A stretch of DNA of 64,000 bases, taken from assembly GCA_963922205.1 (NCBI GenBank), contig CAWUHX010000273.1:408631-472630 (forward strand), given 5' to 3'. Positions within the stretch are counted from its first letter, which is position 1; the number at the start of each line of letters is the position of its first letter. The stretch is from Romanomermis culicivorax. Lineage: Eukaryota > Nematoda > Enoplea > Mermithida > Mermithidae. The notes beneath the pieces were generated by a model. The model worked only from the letters and a program-made list of their open reading frames with translations. It made no database searches and was not told where the DNA came from. The position numbers and the translations under genes are program-made. Shown here piece after piece: positions 19,615 to 30,685 of the stretch.

Positions 19615-22600
19615 TTGTACGAATCTTCAATAGCAACCTTTCGCAACTGCTTGATCAAGGTTTGGTTAAACCTTTCAACCATTCCATTTCCTTGTGGATG
19701 GTAGGCAGTTGTGAAAATCTTCTGACACTCCAATAATTTACACACTGACATCATCAGATCAGCTGTAAAGCATGAACCATTATCACTCAACAATTTCACT
19801 GGGGTTCCATGCCTGAACACAATATTTCGAAGAAAACTGTCCACAATGGTTACAGCAGATTGATCCGGGATCATTTCTGCTTCCACCCATTTTGTAAAGT
19901 AATCTTGAAATACTATCACATACGGTCTTTTCTCGCTCATGGGAGAAATTCCCACAATATCAACAGAGACTATGTCAAATGGTCCTCTAGGAATGATTGG
20001 ATTCAATGGCGGAATTGTAGCCTTTCCTGGAGTTGCAATTTGACATATCGGACAAAAGCTGATCCAGCTCCGAACATCCTTCTCGATGCTCGGCCACCAG
20101 AACCGCTTCTTAATAATAGCAAGGGTTCTCTTAAACCCTTGATGCGTCATCATCACCGCTCCATGATACTGATGTAGGACAACTTTTTTGAGAACAGAGG
20201 GCACAACAACTTGATCCTCTGCCTCGCCAAAAGTCTCTCTATATAGTATCCCTTGATCGATATAAAAGTTACTTTGAGACTTGGTGCCACTACTAGCACC
20301 TAGTTTCTCGAAGATCACCTTTAAATCTTTATCCTTTCCTTGCAACTGAGCCATCAAGGTGTTTGAGATAAGCCCTTTCGGTCTACCATCTTCAATCTGA
20401 GGGGCTTCTTCAAACTCCTTCTCCTTCGGTTCAAAAATTCTCTTCACCTCTTCTACAGGTTTTGTTTGCCCAGGAGGATGTCCTTTTTTCTCCTGCTGCA
20501 AGTTTTTTGCCATTTGTCTAGCGACTACCGCCTTAATTTCATATTTCTCAGGCGTTCGATAATTATCAAATTCTTGAGAAATATTAAGTTGAGTTTCATC
20601 ACTAACACCATACCTTGAAGCCACTGAAGCTGTGGCCATCTTCACCGGAGTGAAGACTCCTACAGCCTCATCCACTTCATCTCCTCTGAGTTCCCGAAGT
20701 TGTTTCACTAAAACTTTGTGGTTTTGGTTAAGGACTTCGTCTTCAGTAAGAGATTTCACATGTTCTTTCTGAAAGATAAGCTCCCATTTTGGTGGCAACT
20801 TCTCTTTCTGTTCATCCGGTTCCTCCTTCCTGGAGAGGAAATCTGCCATGGCATTTTGCCTGCCAGGCACATACTCCAACTTGTGATTAAACTGGCAAAT
20901 GAATGCATACCACCTCTTGAGTTTGTCATTAGTCTGTGTGTTGACCCTCATTGATAATAATGGTTTATGGTCAGTTTGAATCCTGACCTTTTGGCCCAAA
21001 AGATAATGTTTATAAATTTTAAGGCCGTAAACCACAGCTAAGCATTCTCTTTCGGTGGCGCACCATTTCCTTTCTTCTGCCTGCAATATCCGACTATTGT
21101 AGGCTATCACCCAACGTTCCGAGTCAGTCTCTTGACATAACACTGCTCCCAATGCAATTCCACTGGCATCCGTTTGAAGAATGAATCGTGCAGATCCATC
21201 TAAAATTGGATGTCTTAAGAAAGGTACTGAGGTCAATGCTACTTTGAGCTTCTCAAAAGTTGTGTAATGCAACTCTGTTACATTCCATGTTCCCTTCTTG
21301 CCTGTTAATTTGTACAAAGGTTCAGCTAGTGCTGCTAGGTCTGGTATAAATTTCTTACACCATTGTAGCATACCTAGGAATCTTTGCATTTTCTTAACAG
21401 AATCCGGGAATGGAAATTCCGTTATCCCCTTGACCTTCTTAGGATCCGGAGAAATTCCATTCGCATCCAAGATGTGTCCTAAAAAGTGCACCTTCTTGGG
21501 AAGAAATTCACATTTCTCTGGCTTAAGAGTCAACTTCGCCTTCCTCAATGCTTCCAGCACCATTTTCAAATTCTCTAAGTGTTCCTCGAACGTATTCGAG
21601 AAGATGATAATATCATCTATGTACACTAGGCAAATTTTCCATACCAAATCCCCAAGGATTCTCTCCATCATCCTTTGGAATTCAGCCGGTGCGTTCTTCA
21701 ACCCAAACGGCATCACTTTAAACTGAAACAAGCCCTCTTGGCATATAAAGGCCGTTTTCTCCTTGCTCTCCTCCTCTATCGGGACCTGCCAATATCCCGA
21801 CTTCAAATCTAGAGTCGTATAAAACTTCGCTCTTCCAAGGCAATCTAAATAGTCATCCATTCTCGGGATGGGATATTTATCATCCTTGGTCACTTCGTTT
21901 ATACCTCTAAAATCAACTACTGGTCTCGTAGTTCCATCTTTCTTTCCAGCCAGGAACAAGGGTGCAGCCCACGGTGACTTTGAGGGCTCTATCACTCCCT
22001 GATCCAACATCTCCTTTATATATCGCCTCACTCCAGGCCGACTATTAATTGAAGCTCTGTAATATCGCTTTGCTACAGGTCTCGCATCTCCTGTATCTAT
22101 CTTGCACGTCAGAGCTGGGGTTGTAGTAGCCGGATCACCAGGCAAGCTAAAGACATCTCTGTACTTCAACAAAGATTCTATAGCTTCCGTTTTCTTCTCT
22201 TCCGAAATTTTCGCCTTCGATATCATCTTGCATAGTGAAGTATAGAACTCTACAGAATCAGATTTTGATAATGCAGGCATTCCTTCCTTTACCATACATG
22301 TCTGATATTCCTTTTCCTCCTTTATCTTCTTCATTTCTTTCACCCTTTTATAAGTATCATCATCTTCAATAAGCATAGATTCTGTATAGCCAATGATTTG
22401 ATCTCTCTCAAACCGACAACCAGAACCTGTGGTATTGGAGATTAGTACTACAAACTCCTCTTGTGATCCATCTACAACCGCTTTCTCCATTCTGAACTTC
22501 CTTTCAGAATCTTTAGATTCGACAATAATTCCGTTCAACGTGGCATCTCCATGTTGATCCCAAAGTTTTGCCTTCATCAAAACATCTGTTCCATATGGAA

Positions 22601-23447
22601 TGTAGGTTTTACTACATGCAATAATTGCAACAGTTGTCTTTAGCAGACAAACTTTTGGATAAACAATTTGATTTATGCAATCAGTCGACGCCACACTGAC
22701 TTTAGTTACTTCTTCCATTACCGTTTGCACAGTAGTTACAGAAGGAACTTGAACTACGTCAATCTTTCTCTCAATGCCTTGTATCGTCATGGCATTCCTT
22801 TTGAAATCAATCACCACACCTAAATCTGGGTGTGCTAAAAAATCTGTGCCTAAGATCAGGTCCTCACCTGCATCTGGCAACACTATAGCATTGACTGGGA
22901 AACTTCCGAATTCAGTCTTCATACAAAATGGTACATACCCATAGGCATGCACAACTTTTCCGTCAGCTACAGTCACTTTAAGGATACGAGGGTACACTGT
23001 ATAATCAACGTCTAATGCCCTTTTCAGGAGCTTAGAAGACATGACCGTACACTGAGCTCCTGTATCAATTAAAGCTCTGGTAGCCGTTTCTTTAATAACT
23101 ACATTTATGTAGAACGGAACCGTTTTCGGATAATTTTCCAACAATCTTTCTTCTATGTCCGTCACTTTCCTTCCATACTTCACATGAGCCAAATCTCTTT
23201 CTTTCACTTTCTCTAGAGGTGTCACCTTATCCAGGTGAATAATACTTCCTAGAACCAAACTTGAAGATTTGTTTCTACTCTGCTCACTTTCATCATCCAC
23301 ATCCGTATGGCTTGTCACCATTACGTTATGCGAACTAGGTTGCGACTGGTTCGAAACAAATGATCCAGATTGATCCTGGAGGGTACTAGCCTGAATAGCC
23401 AGTTGACTAGTTGACCCAGGTAGCATCAACTGAGGCTGCCTCTGCAA
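19596..23447 (-). CDS. pol: Element B pol polyprotein: protease, reverse transcriptase, RNase H, integrase
   Basis: A 1283-residue Ty3/Gypsy pol in canonical order. Protease: [13 protein letters not shown]128. RT: about residues 470-660 with [43 protein letters not shown] and YIDD (about residue 610). RNase [17 protein letters not shown] to IQTDHKPLL. Integrase: zinc-binding HQYHGAV...HQGFKRTL...CPICQ, then core [15 protein letters not shown] and [15 protein letters not shown]. All RT and integrase catalytic residues I can check are kept. It is entered from the RGG-rich frame by a -1 shift (overlap 23426-23447 and upstream) and ends early in the integrase core. Confidence 0.95.
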   Translation of the reverse strand: MQRQPQLMLPGSTSQLAIQASTLQDQSGSFVSNQSQPSSHNVMVTSHTDVDDESEQSRNKSSSLVLGSIIHLDKVTPLEKVKERDLAHVKYGRKVTDIEERLLENYPKTVPFYINVVIKETATRALIDTGAQCTVMSSKLLKRALDVDYTVYPRILKVTVADGKVVHAYGYVPFCMKTEFGSFPVNAIVLPDAGEDLILGTDFLAHPDLGVVIDFKRNAMTIQGIERKIDVVQVPSVTTVQTVMEEVTKVSVASTDCINQIVYPKVCLLKTTVAIIACSKTYIPYGTDVLMKAKLWDQHGDATLNGIIVESKDSERKFRMEKAVVDGSQEEFVVLISNTTGSGCRFERDQIIGYTESMLIEDDDTYKRVKEMKKIKEEKEYQTCMVKEGMPALSKSDSVEFYTSLCKMISKAKISEEKKTEAIESLLKYRDVFSLPGDPATTTPALTCKIDTGDARPVAKRYYRASINSRPGVRRYIKEMLDQGVIEPSKSPWAAPLFLAGKKDGTTRPVVDFRGINEVTKDDKYPIPRMDDYLDCLGRAKFYTTLDLKSGYWQVPIEEESKEKTAFICQEGLFQFKVMPFGLKNAPAEFQRMMERILGDLVWKICLVYIDDIIIFSNTFEEHLENLKMVLEALRKAKLTLKPEKCEFLPKKVHFLGHILDANGISPDPKKVKGITEFPFPDSVKKMQRFLGMLQWCKKFIPDLAALAEPLYKLTGKKGTWNVTELHYTTFEKLKVALTSVPFLRHPILDGSARFILQTDASGIALGAVLCQETDSERWVIAYNSRILQAEERKWCATERECLAVVYGLKIYKHYLLGQKVRIQTDHKPLLSMRVNTQTNDKLKRWYAFICQFNHKLEYVPGRQNAMADFLSRKEEPDEQKEKLPPKWELIFQKEHVKSLTEDEVLNQNHKVLVKQLRELRGDEVDEAVGVFTPVKMATASVASRYGVSDETQLNISQEFDNYRTPEKYEIKAVVARQMAKNLQQEKKGHPPGQTKPVEEVKRIFEPKEKEFEEAPQIEDGRPKGLISNTLMAQLQGKDKDLKVIFEKLGASSGTKSQSNFYIDQGILYRETFGEAEDQVVVPSVLKKVVLHQYHGAVMMTHQGFKRTLAIIKKRFWWPSIEKDVRSWISFCPICQIATPGKATIPPLNPIIPRGPFDIVSVDIVGISPMSEKRPYVIVFQDYFTKWVEAEMIPDQSAVTIVDSFLRNIVFRHGTPVKLLSDNGSCFTADLMMSVCKLLECQKIFTTAYHPQGNGMVERFNQTLIKQLRKVAIEDSYKWDRYL

Positions 23448-23627
23448 CTGGATGATTGCTCTCTAAGTCTGCAGAATTCCCTGTATCTCTCAAATTCTGG
23501 GTCATACCCGTACATTTGATCTTCTTCGGGGAATCCGACATAATAGGCACCTCTTCCTCTTCCTCTAAATCCAAATTGACGTCCACCTCTACCTCTAAAA
23601 CTTCCTCTAAATGAAGCATTCCTATCA
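23426..23627 (-). CDS. gag: Element B RGG-rich nucleic-acid-binding segment, end of gag
   Basis: Frame -1 to pol and just upstream of it. Reads [20 protein letters not shown] followed by a Tyr/acidic segment. The element shows no CCHC zinc knuckle; this RGG box probably replaces it as the RNA-binding part. It is separated from the rest of gag by the repeat inserted at 23628-24445. The residues before 23627 in the same frame belong to that repeat. Confidence 0.7.
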
Positions 23628-24445
23628 CAGGGCTGTGCCCAGGATTTTTTCATGGGGGGGGGCGGACTAGATTTTTTCACTGAATAGCCCCAGAAAATGT
23701 CGATCATACGCGGATATACTGTGTGCATCACCGTTTTTTTTCCTCGAAGATTTTTTCCACATGAGAACCGGAACCAAAATTTTTTTCCTCATTTTCCAAA
23801 AATTTTCCACATTTTTAAAAACGCTTATAATGTGGCTACGGATGCTTTTTCATGCATTTCAGGAGCATACCCAAGCATTTTGTTGTATTTGTAGTCAGAA
23901 ACCTGCGAAAATGAGGAAAAAAATTGAGAAAATTCTGTTTATGTTAGTCAAAATGAGCTCATGAAGAATATATTGGTGTTCTATAGAATGGTCCGGCGCG
24001 GAGCGCCAGAAAAATTTTTTGATTTTCACTTTCCAAAACGCTGAAAAATGAACCTTCATAACATTGGGAAATAAATTAAAATCAGACTGATGAAGCATAA
24101 TTTGCCTCCCATTCCGGCGCGAAGCGCCCGAAAAATTTTCGGGTTTTTGTATTCTAAAACGCTGGAAAATAAATCTTTCCAACAGATAATTCGTGAACAA
24201 ATGTTTTGAAATTGCGTTCTAGAGTAATGTCTTCAATTTCCACCTTCAATAAACGCAAAAGTTCAGATTGCAAACGTTTAAAAAATTCCAATCATCGAGG
24301 GAAAAAATTGAGAGACTTGATGAAAAATCTCTATTTTCGGCGACATAATTGACTGCAAACGATTAGAAAATGAAACGAGCTAGCTTGATTGATAGAAACT
24401 GTTGAGCATTAATTAGTAAGTCGAAGTAGATATGCTAACGGCCGC
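23628..24445. repeat. hAT-like repeat inserted between gag and pol of element B, right end truncated
   Basis: Inverse copy of 45720-46538: it starts CAGGGCTGTGCCCAGG and shares the GATCATACGCGGATATACTG, GCATACCCAAGCATTTTGTTG and GGCGCGGAGCGCC-type blocks. It ends within GCTAACGGCCGC, so the distal terminus is missing. The gag sequence MQPAAV runs up to its edge. Confidence 0.8.
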
Positions 24446-26195
24446 AGGTTGCATCTCTTCAGCATTCTCCTCACTTCTCTCCTCTTCCACTGCCTTTTGC
24501 AACTGATTTTGTGGGCCTGACTTCGTCTGGTTATACTTTTTAGTACTTCCATACAGAGCATTCCCTACAAAAGCAATTTCCATGCACTTCTCCTCCGTAG
24601 CTACAACTTGATTCACCACAATTGGTTTATCCTTGGCTCTAAAAGTAGTAAACACATTTTTATACTCCTTATCAATCTGAGTTACCGCGTATGCAAGGTC
24701 TTGCTAAGTTTTCATCGATGGCAATACGTCCTGCAACTCCGTCTGATATAATGGACTACTTTTATAAATGAAGGCATTAATAATATTCTCTTGCCTTACT
24801 TGATCAGTCTGATCTGCATAGACCAGATCCACATGATTACTCAATCTCTTTAAAAACTCTAAGGCTGACTCCCCTTCTTCCTGTTTCATATTGAATAGCT
24901 CTCTTTTGAGCATCGTCAAATCATAAGTCGGCGCGAGATACTTTAAAATATTTCTCCGGGCTTCTGTATAACTCGAGGATGTTCTCGCTATCCTCCTCGC
25001 CGTATTTTGAGACAACCTTCTCAAACACTCCTTCTTCACTTTATCCGCAGTATTCCCCAGAAATTCACTTTCCAGATCAGTAAAAATTTCAGCGCCTCCT
25101 TCGGCTTTATACTATCATGTAAAGGTCTATGCTTCAAGGCCTTTACCACATCTCTCACATCCACTTCTACACTTGAGCTAGAGTTTGACGTAGATGAACT
25201 GCTATTATCACTATCTGAGTAATGTCTACTCCTAGCTCTTGATCTATGAGATCTCTTTCTACTCTTTGACTTCCTTTTTCTCCTCCTCTCAGGGCTAAGG
25301 TCAGCTCTATTTGCGGTATCTCTCCAAGGAGTGGGACAAGAAAATCTGTCCTCTCCCTGGGACGATTCGTCGCAGATAGTCACCTTCCTTTCCCTAGACC
25401 TCCTATTCTCTGAGTAACCATAGGCATTCGGATGTGCTTGTTCAGCATTCCTCAAACTCTGTGGCTCCTCAGTCCAACCTCTATCTCTACTCAAATATTT
25501 GTCTCTATCTTCTTGAGACCTTATGTAAACCTCTGAATGAACCTCTCTCTTAGGTTCACTTACTCTTTCTAGTCTACTCTCAATGTAAGAAGACTCACCC
25601 ATCTTCTTCTGTTGATCTTCTTCTGTTTCCTTTTCCTTGACTTGTGCGCTTTCGATAACTTTGATCAATAATTCGACTTTTTTCTCCAGGGGGTTAATTC
25701 GTAAATCCTTGGGATCAACTCGATCCCTTTGCTCCTCTCGTCGGATAAAATTCGCCATTTTGGGGTCGTATCACCTCGAATATTTATCATCGTACAAATC
25801 GGCCAGCGCGTCCTCGTAATATTTGTCGTAATTCATGTCCATCATGTTTGACCTCCACGCCGGTTTCGATTTCCGTCTAATCTCCTCCAGCGTCTCGGCC
25901 ATCGGATGGACCAACTTCGGGGGCCACGTCGGTCTCTCTCTCTCAAAGGTCTGCTGACCTTTGACACTACCACTTACCGTAGTTTCAATCTCAGCTTGCC
26001 TAGCCATCTCAAAACCACTTCTCTTCAACTCCTCTTCAATTCTTGCCACTTCGGCAATTCTATTCTCTCTCCTTCCTTCAGTCTCAGGCGCCTGTGCTTG
26101 AATCTGTTCTACCGCTGCGTGTTCTTCAGCAGAGTCGAGATTCGAAACACTAGGTTCATGTGACCTAGGAGGAGTCCTCAGCGAATACTCATCTT
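24446..26195 (-). pseudogene. gag: Element B gag
   Basis: Frames 25771-26195, 25036-25758, 24704-25039 and 24446-24702 form one gag with an in-frame TGA (25771-25773), a frameshift near 25060 and a TAG (24704-24706). The N-terminal part is charged; an Arg/Ser-rich stretch ([20 protein letters not shown]) follows, resembling SR proteins. The matrix/capsid-like part then reads ILKYLAPTYDLTMLKRELF and EGESALEFLKRLSNHVDLVY, the usual Gypsy gag retrotransposon signature. No clear ATG is seen at its start (a TAA precedes it near 26195), so initiation or splicing is uncertain. Confidence 0.75.
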
Positions 26196-26280
26196 TTTAA
26201 TTTTTCTGGTAAGTGCCTGCAAATAAAACCCAGAAGGTTTAGTTATTTTCCTGGTGGTTCTCCAGTTATCCGTCGTGAGA

Positions 26281-26298
26281 GGCGTTAAGAGTCCACCA
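26281..26298 (-). promoter_or_regulatory. Primer-binding site of element B
   Basis: Two bases inside the 5' LTR the minus strand reads TGGTGGACTCTTAACGCC. The leading TGG pairs with the CCA end of a tRNA, as expected. I cannot assign the tRNA from memory. Confidence 0.65.
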
Positions 26299-26300
26299 CG

Positions 26301-26776
26301 TGTTAGGCTGCTGTGGGGTCAAGACGATGCAACAGTTCTGACCACAGGCTAACAACAACAACAAACTAAAAACTCTCCCAGACGTTTCACCAGATACTCG
26401 CCAGAACGTTCACTAAACCTCAGGCAGAACACCTTGGCACGTACCTCAGGAGATCCTACCCAAGTCTCCACTCCTACTCTTATAAACCCTTCCACTACGC
26501 TCACAAAACAATACACTTACAGGTTCAAAGTGTATTGGGTGACGATGGGCGACACCAAACAAATAATAATAAACAAAAATATTATAAAAAGGCGATGGCG
26601 GCGACGCTCCATAAACTAATCTTTTTTAACAATGACAAAAAGACATAAAAATCGTGAAACAGTGGCAGCATAAATCTATGCAAATCATATTTTTCTTTTG
26701 GCCACTTTTCGCCGCGTCCAACCGCCTGCGCACCGACGGCGGAAGCTGAACACCTGCACCTGAGGCCACCCCAACA
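26301..26776 (-). repeat. 5' LTR of element B
   Basis: 476 bp, same length as the partner at 12266-12741 with about 13 substitutions and no gaps. TG...CA ends on either strand. Followed by the second CACA duplication and then by the rest of element A's protease gene. Confidence 0.93.
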
Positions 26777-27190
26777 CACACATGTCCATGCATGTTTATT
26801 GTTTGGCAGTTAGCAGCTTTAATGATGCCACAATTTATTGAGCACCTGAATCAATGAATGGAGTTACGACCTTATGGCCAACTTTCGCTTGCAACTTAAT
26901 CGGTTCAAGCAAAGAATATTTGAACCTCTGGCATTCATAAACAGCAATCAAACGACATAACCTGTACTGTTGATTTTATCAGCATTAAAATCACCGCCTT
27001 CAAGAAGAATTTTTATTCTTGGAGAATCATGATTCATATGACCCAGAGCCTCAGGTTTTTGAATATTCGAAAAAGTCATAGATGCAACAGTAGTGCTAAA
27101 AATAACGTCACTGCCTGTACAAGAAGGCAGCACAATATTCGTAGAAGGTACGGAAGCTGAAATTTGAGCTGGCACAGTTTCTTAATTGCT
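26777..27190 (-). pseudogene. Element A protease, N-terminal part
   Basis: Minus strand carries VTPFIDSGAQ (26836-26870), the retropepsin active-site motif. A stop follows immediately, and the sequence runs into the CACA duplication of element B. Protease coding resumes at 12265 on the far side of B. Upstream, 26948-27175 reads a Ser/Pro-rich linker. Confidence 0.7.
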
Positions 27191-27497
27191 AGCAACCTAC
27201 TGGTCCAGAAGATTCGAACCTAAAGCCAGTTTTTGACTTTGGCTAGGGCTGTAAGTATTCTGAAAACATTTTGGCTGGTGATAAGGGACCTGGCGGTTCA
27301 TCTGACAAAAACGATGATGCTGAACATTTCCAGTTTAAGGCAAAACATTGGTCGCTTCGATGGTAGCCTAGCCCATGGACTTCACAATATTCTCTGGGCT
27401 TGTTTCTATGCTCACCAGGCAGTGTGACGTATGGTGCCTGTTTTGGAAAGAATCGATCTGACGGATGATCAGGAGAAAAATTAGATGAATGACGATA

Positions 27498-28769
27498 TCA
27501 ATTTTCATTTTGTGTTGTTTGATTACCATTACCAATTTTATCTTCGAAAATTCTCTCAACCTGACTTTGGAAAGTCAGCTCAGAACGCTTATGAGGGGAG
27601 CAATGCTGTGGTGAATTACGATAATTTTTCCGGTAATAATTTCTAGAATTTCTGTTCGAAATCAGAAACCCTTTGTTGGTCGAATTTTCTGAAAAATTCA
27701 AATAATTCGCTTGCTGACGATTTCTATTATAGTATACCCGTTTTGGAATGGTAGAATCAATAGAATTTACAAAAATGGATGCTGTGGCATCTTTTTCACT
27801 TTCTGATGCTTCTTCAATCACTTTGGCATGATTCAAGATTTGGTCCAACTTATCAATCAGTGTCAAACTTTTTTTGATGAAATTTTTCATTTCGTTATTG
27901 AGACCATTCAAAAATCGATAAGTCAAGTCACTAAGAAAGTGAGTCTGGTTCACAGGGATATGCTAATCGAGCTAGACGCCATAAATCATCGTGGAACTCT
28001 TGGACTCTTGCATTGGATTTTGATTTATGCACCTTATATTTTTGATGAGCTACATGGTGAGACAGTGTGTCTCCAAAACGTTGCTTAATTGAATCATGCA
28101 GTCGAACAGAGTCGTTTTTTATAGCAGCCTCTAGGTTAAGGTAGACGTTTAGGGCACCTCCTGTTAACATATCTTGAATAATTTTCAAATGGATAGAATA
28201 TGGAATTTAATGACAATAAGAAAAATGATTAAAATTTTGAAAATATTCTGTGACAGATCTGTCACCTTTGAACTAATGAAAACGATCAAAACACTCCTTG
28301 CGACATTTCAAAATTTGTATGGTCGAATCGAAAATCCATCGAAGTCAAAATCGAGATGAAAGGGTGGCTGCATGAAAGTTTCGTCACTTTCACGCTTGTG
28401 AGTTTTTGGCTCGAATTTTGTTTGATTACCAGAATCTGTGGGCAACAAATTTGGTTTTTCACTCAAATTCGTACTAGAAGGAGGACCCTGTTCATCTTGA
28501 GAATTAAGTTTTTCGGTCAGCAAGGATAAATTATGCATAAGAATTTCGATTTTTGATTTCAGCATGCTAACTTTTTCGTCTTTTTTGGTAATTGAAGAAG
28601 GAGGAATGGAGCTCGGGTCAATCGTTGTCCCGGCTTCACTACTGTCATCCATAGTTTCGGACATTCGTTTTCGCCTATGTCGACAATTGATGGATAAAAT
28701 TTTGTCCAATAATCGTTGATACAGTGGAAATTTCCGTGATGATCGAGTTTTTCTAGTGGAATGAAGCAC
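27498..28769 (-). pseudogene. Element A gag
   Basis: Frames 28308-28769, 27931-28188 and 27498-27953 with shifts between them. A charged N-terminus (SKIEILMHNLSLLTEKL) leads into a capsid-like part (GALNVYLNLEAAI, RLHDSIKQRFGD, VQEFHDDLWRLARLAYP, LTYRFLNGLNNEMKNFI) typical of Gypsy gag. The tail is rich in Arg/Asn/Tyr (NRNRQQANYLN, YYRKNYRNSPQHC). No intact zinc knuckle. Confidence 0.75.
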
Positions 28770-28778
28770 GACCTCCAG

Positions 28779-29720
28779 TGCAACCTTTAGGGTTTTGTTT
28801 TGTGGTGTGTGTGTGTCAGTTCGATGATGTGAGATGACTAAACTTTAACTAGATTTGGACTGTGTTGAATCCAAACCTTCGTTCTGCTTCAACTAGAGGA
28901 CTCGAAAAATTATGCAAATTTTATTTGGAAGGGACGAAAAATAACAAAAAAATTTGCTAGCTGAAGTACATTTAAGGCCCAAATTACAGAAAGTGGGTTA
29001 AACGTGGGTAAGTAAAATGGCGGGTAAAATCGTAGGTAAATAAAAGTCGAGTAAAATCGTAGGTAAATAAAACTCGAGTAAAATCTCGGGTTAAAGCCGA
29101 GTAAAGTTCGGGTAAAATAACGGGTTAAAGGCAGGTAAAATCGAGACTAATTTTTTTTTACCATCGATTTTATCCAATCCGAGATTACTGAAAGTGAGTA
29201 AAGAAAAAGTCGGGTAGAAAGTTGATGAAAAAGACGTGAAAATAACCTGCGATTTTACCCAAACTTTACTCGGCTGTAACCCGAGATTTTACTCGAGTTT
29301 TATTTACCTACGATTTTACCCACCGTTTTACTTTTACTCTTACCCACGTTTAACCCACTTTCTGTAATTTGGGCCTAAGACGATGATCCAAAACGTAGCG
29401 AGCAAAACGGAAAAGGTAATAATGACGAAAAAGTTAACTTGCAACACTTTTTTTGTATGGAAGAAAACCGTGATGGAGAAAAATGTGTCCAAAGAATAGC
29501 TTACAAACTTTTGTAACCAAAACGAAATGAGCACGTAGAAAAAACGAGAAAAACGAAATGAGGATGTAGAAAAAAACAAAAATACGTGAGCATGGAGTAG
29601 GAGAACTGATTTTTGGAATGAATTATAAATGTGTATTTTTAGTAATTTGATATTTTTGAAAAAAAGGAAGTTTAAAGAAGAAAACAAAAAAGGGAAAAGT
29701 ATGAGAGTGTAAGAGTTACA
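28779..29720 (-). repeat. 5' LTR of element A, carrying a MITE
   Basis: Plus-strand ends TGCAACC and GAGTTACA; GATT duplication at 29721-29724. Just inside, the minus strand reads TGGAGGTCGTGC, a possible primer-binding site one base after the LTR. Without the MITE the LTR is about 540 bp. Confidence 0.78.
28976..29375. repeat. Second Tourist-like MITE, nested in the element A 5' LTR
   Basis: Termini GGCCCAAATTACAGAAAGTG and its inverse, flanked by TAA (28973-28975 and 29376-29378). The interior is built of GGGTAAA/GTAAAATCG-type repeats and is almost fully palindromic. The other LTR has the empty site near 6768. Confidence 0.9.
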
Positions 29721-30165
29721 GATTAATAATATTTTGAAGAATATTTAGAATCCGAGAAGTTTTATCATCACGAATTAATTAAATTTTCACTACACACGAC
29801 TCGAACAATCACATAGATTGAATAGACATTTTTGTTCACAATTTTGTTATAATGCAATATATTTCAGGCCTGGACGGAACACTAGCTACTATACCTCATG
29901 CCTTATGGTGCTGTACAGCGCCTTGGCACATGATAAGTAGCTGCTATACTTGCATGCCGCACGGCACTGTACAGTGAAGTATAGCAGGCCCTTAAGAGCT
30001 CATTTATACCGTTTATCAAATAAAAAAATTCCATGAAATCGATATGAAATTTCAGCACAAAATCTATTCCCCCTAAGGTAATAATGAAGTAATGAAGTCA
30101 AACCTTCTTATGTCGTATGCCCAGGTTCATGTGGCCGGAGCGTCAGAAAAATAACTCTCGGTGAG

Positions 30166-30608
30166 CATACATGTAATTGGGGGGGGGAAGTGCTATGGGA
30201 ACCCCACCCCAGAATTTCGTCGACCATATGGCTAGCCATTGGGCGACTACCCCCCCCCAGGATTTTTCAATCCTATGGCTAGCCTTATGGTAGCCGTAGG
30301 AACGCCCATACTTTTGGTCGGAAAAATACTAAAACATATTAATTTCTTTTATGAAAAATGTCAATTTTTGAACAAAAAATGGTCAAAAATGTGAATTTTC
30401 TGAGCGCTTCGCACCATGAATACATTTTTTCGGTATTTTTAGACGAAAATTACTATTTTTTGAACTATTTTTCGGACTTTTTTCGTGAAAAATATCGATT
30501 TTTTCCCTTGAGTGACCCCCACCAAAATTTTGGGAATTACTGACGCCTTGCCCAAAAAAAGTCGTGCGACCCCTCCCCCCCAGACCTCGGGGCTCCGTTA
30601 CATGTATG
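30166..30608. repeat. CATACATGTAA-family MITE, copy 3
   Basis: Both 11-bp termini intact. Flanks TCGGTGAG (30158-30165) and TTGGTGAG (30609-30616) are a 7-of-8 matching duplication. Closely similar to copy 1 throughout. Confidence 0.87.
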
Positions 30609-30610
30609 TT

Positions 30611-30685
30611 GGTGAGGGGTCGAACCCCAGACCTTCTGCATACAAGACGGACACATTATCGAACTGTGCTAACTGAGAAAGGTAG
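30611..30685 (-). repeat. tRNA-like sequence (SINE or tRNA pseudogene)
   Basis: Minus strand has a box A-like TCAGTTAGCACAG, a TCTTGTATGC loop reminiscent of a UGU anticodon, and a perfect box B GGTTCGACCCC with a pairable T stem. The acceptor stem does not pair, so it is not a functional tRNA. The adjacent MITE inserted at its 3' side. Confidence 0.5.

Larger units (their letters stand above)
12266..26776 (-). mobile_element. Element B: 14.5 kb Ty3/Gypsy retrotransposon with an exonuclease module
   Basis: Two 476-bp LTRs (12266-12741 and 26301-26776), each starting TGTTAGG and ending CCAACA on the plus strand, differ at about 13 positions (near 2.7%). A 4-bp duplication CACA lies outside (12262-12265 and 26777-26780). 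On the minus strand the order is 5' LTR, primer-binding site, gag, RGG region, pol (PR-RT-RNaseH-IN), a 1.25 kb non-coding spacer, then a 4.3 kb module with a DEDDy exonuclease, second domain, coiled coil and glycine-rich tail, a polypurine stretch and the 3' LTR. The length is far above the usual 5-8 kb for the group. In-frame stops (25771, 24704, 16804, 16564, 14277, 13590) and frameshifts suggest a fairly recent but inactive copy, or recoding at some of these sites. Confidence 0.93.
6571..29720 (-). mobile_element. Element A: old Ty3/Gypsy retrotransposon, interrupted by element B
   Basis: Related but unequal LTRs lie at 6571-7227 and 28779-29720, both ending GAGTTACA on the plus strand, with GATT duplicated outside (6567-6570 and 29721-29724). 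Minus-strand order is 5' LTR, gag (28.77-27.5 kb), protease (27.2-26.8 kb, resuming at 12.26 kb), RT (11.5-10.95 kb), then an exonuclease module (10.53-8.26 kb). RNase H and integrase are missing between RT and the module. Element B, a hAT MITE (10765-10948), two Tourist-like MITEs and a CATACATGTAA MITE have inserted into it. Many stops and frameshifts mark it as dead. Confidence 0.85.

Noticed and set aside
29340..29687. 115-codon Phe-rich minus-strand frame
   Set aside because: Spans LTR and MITE sequence of element A; low complexity.
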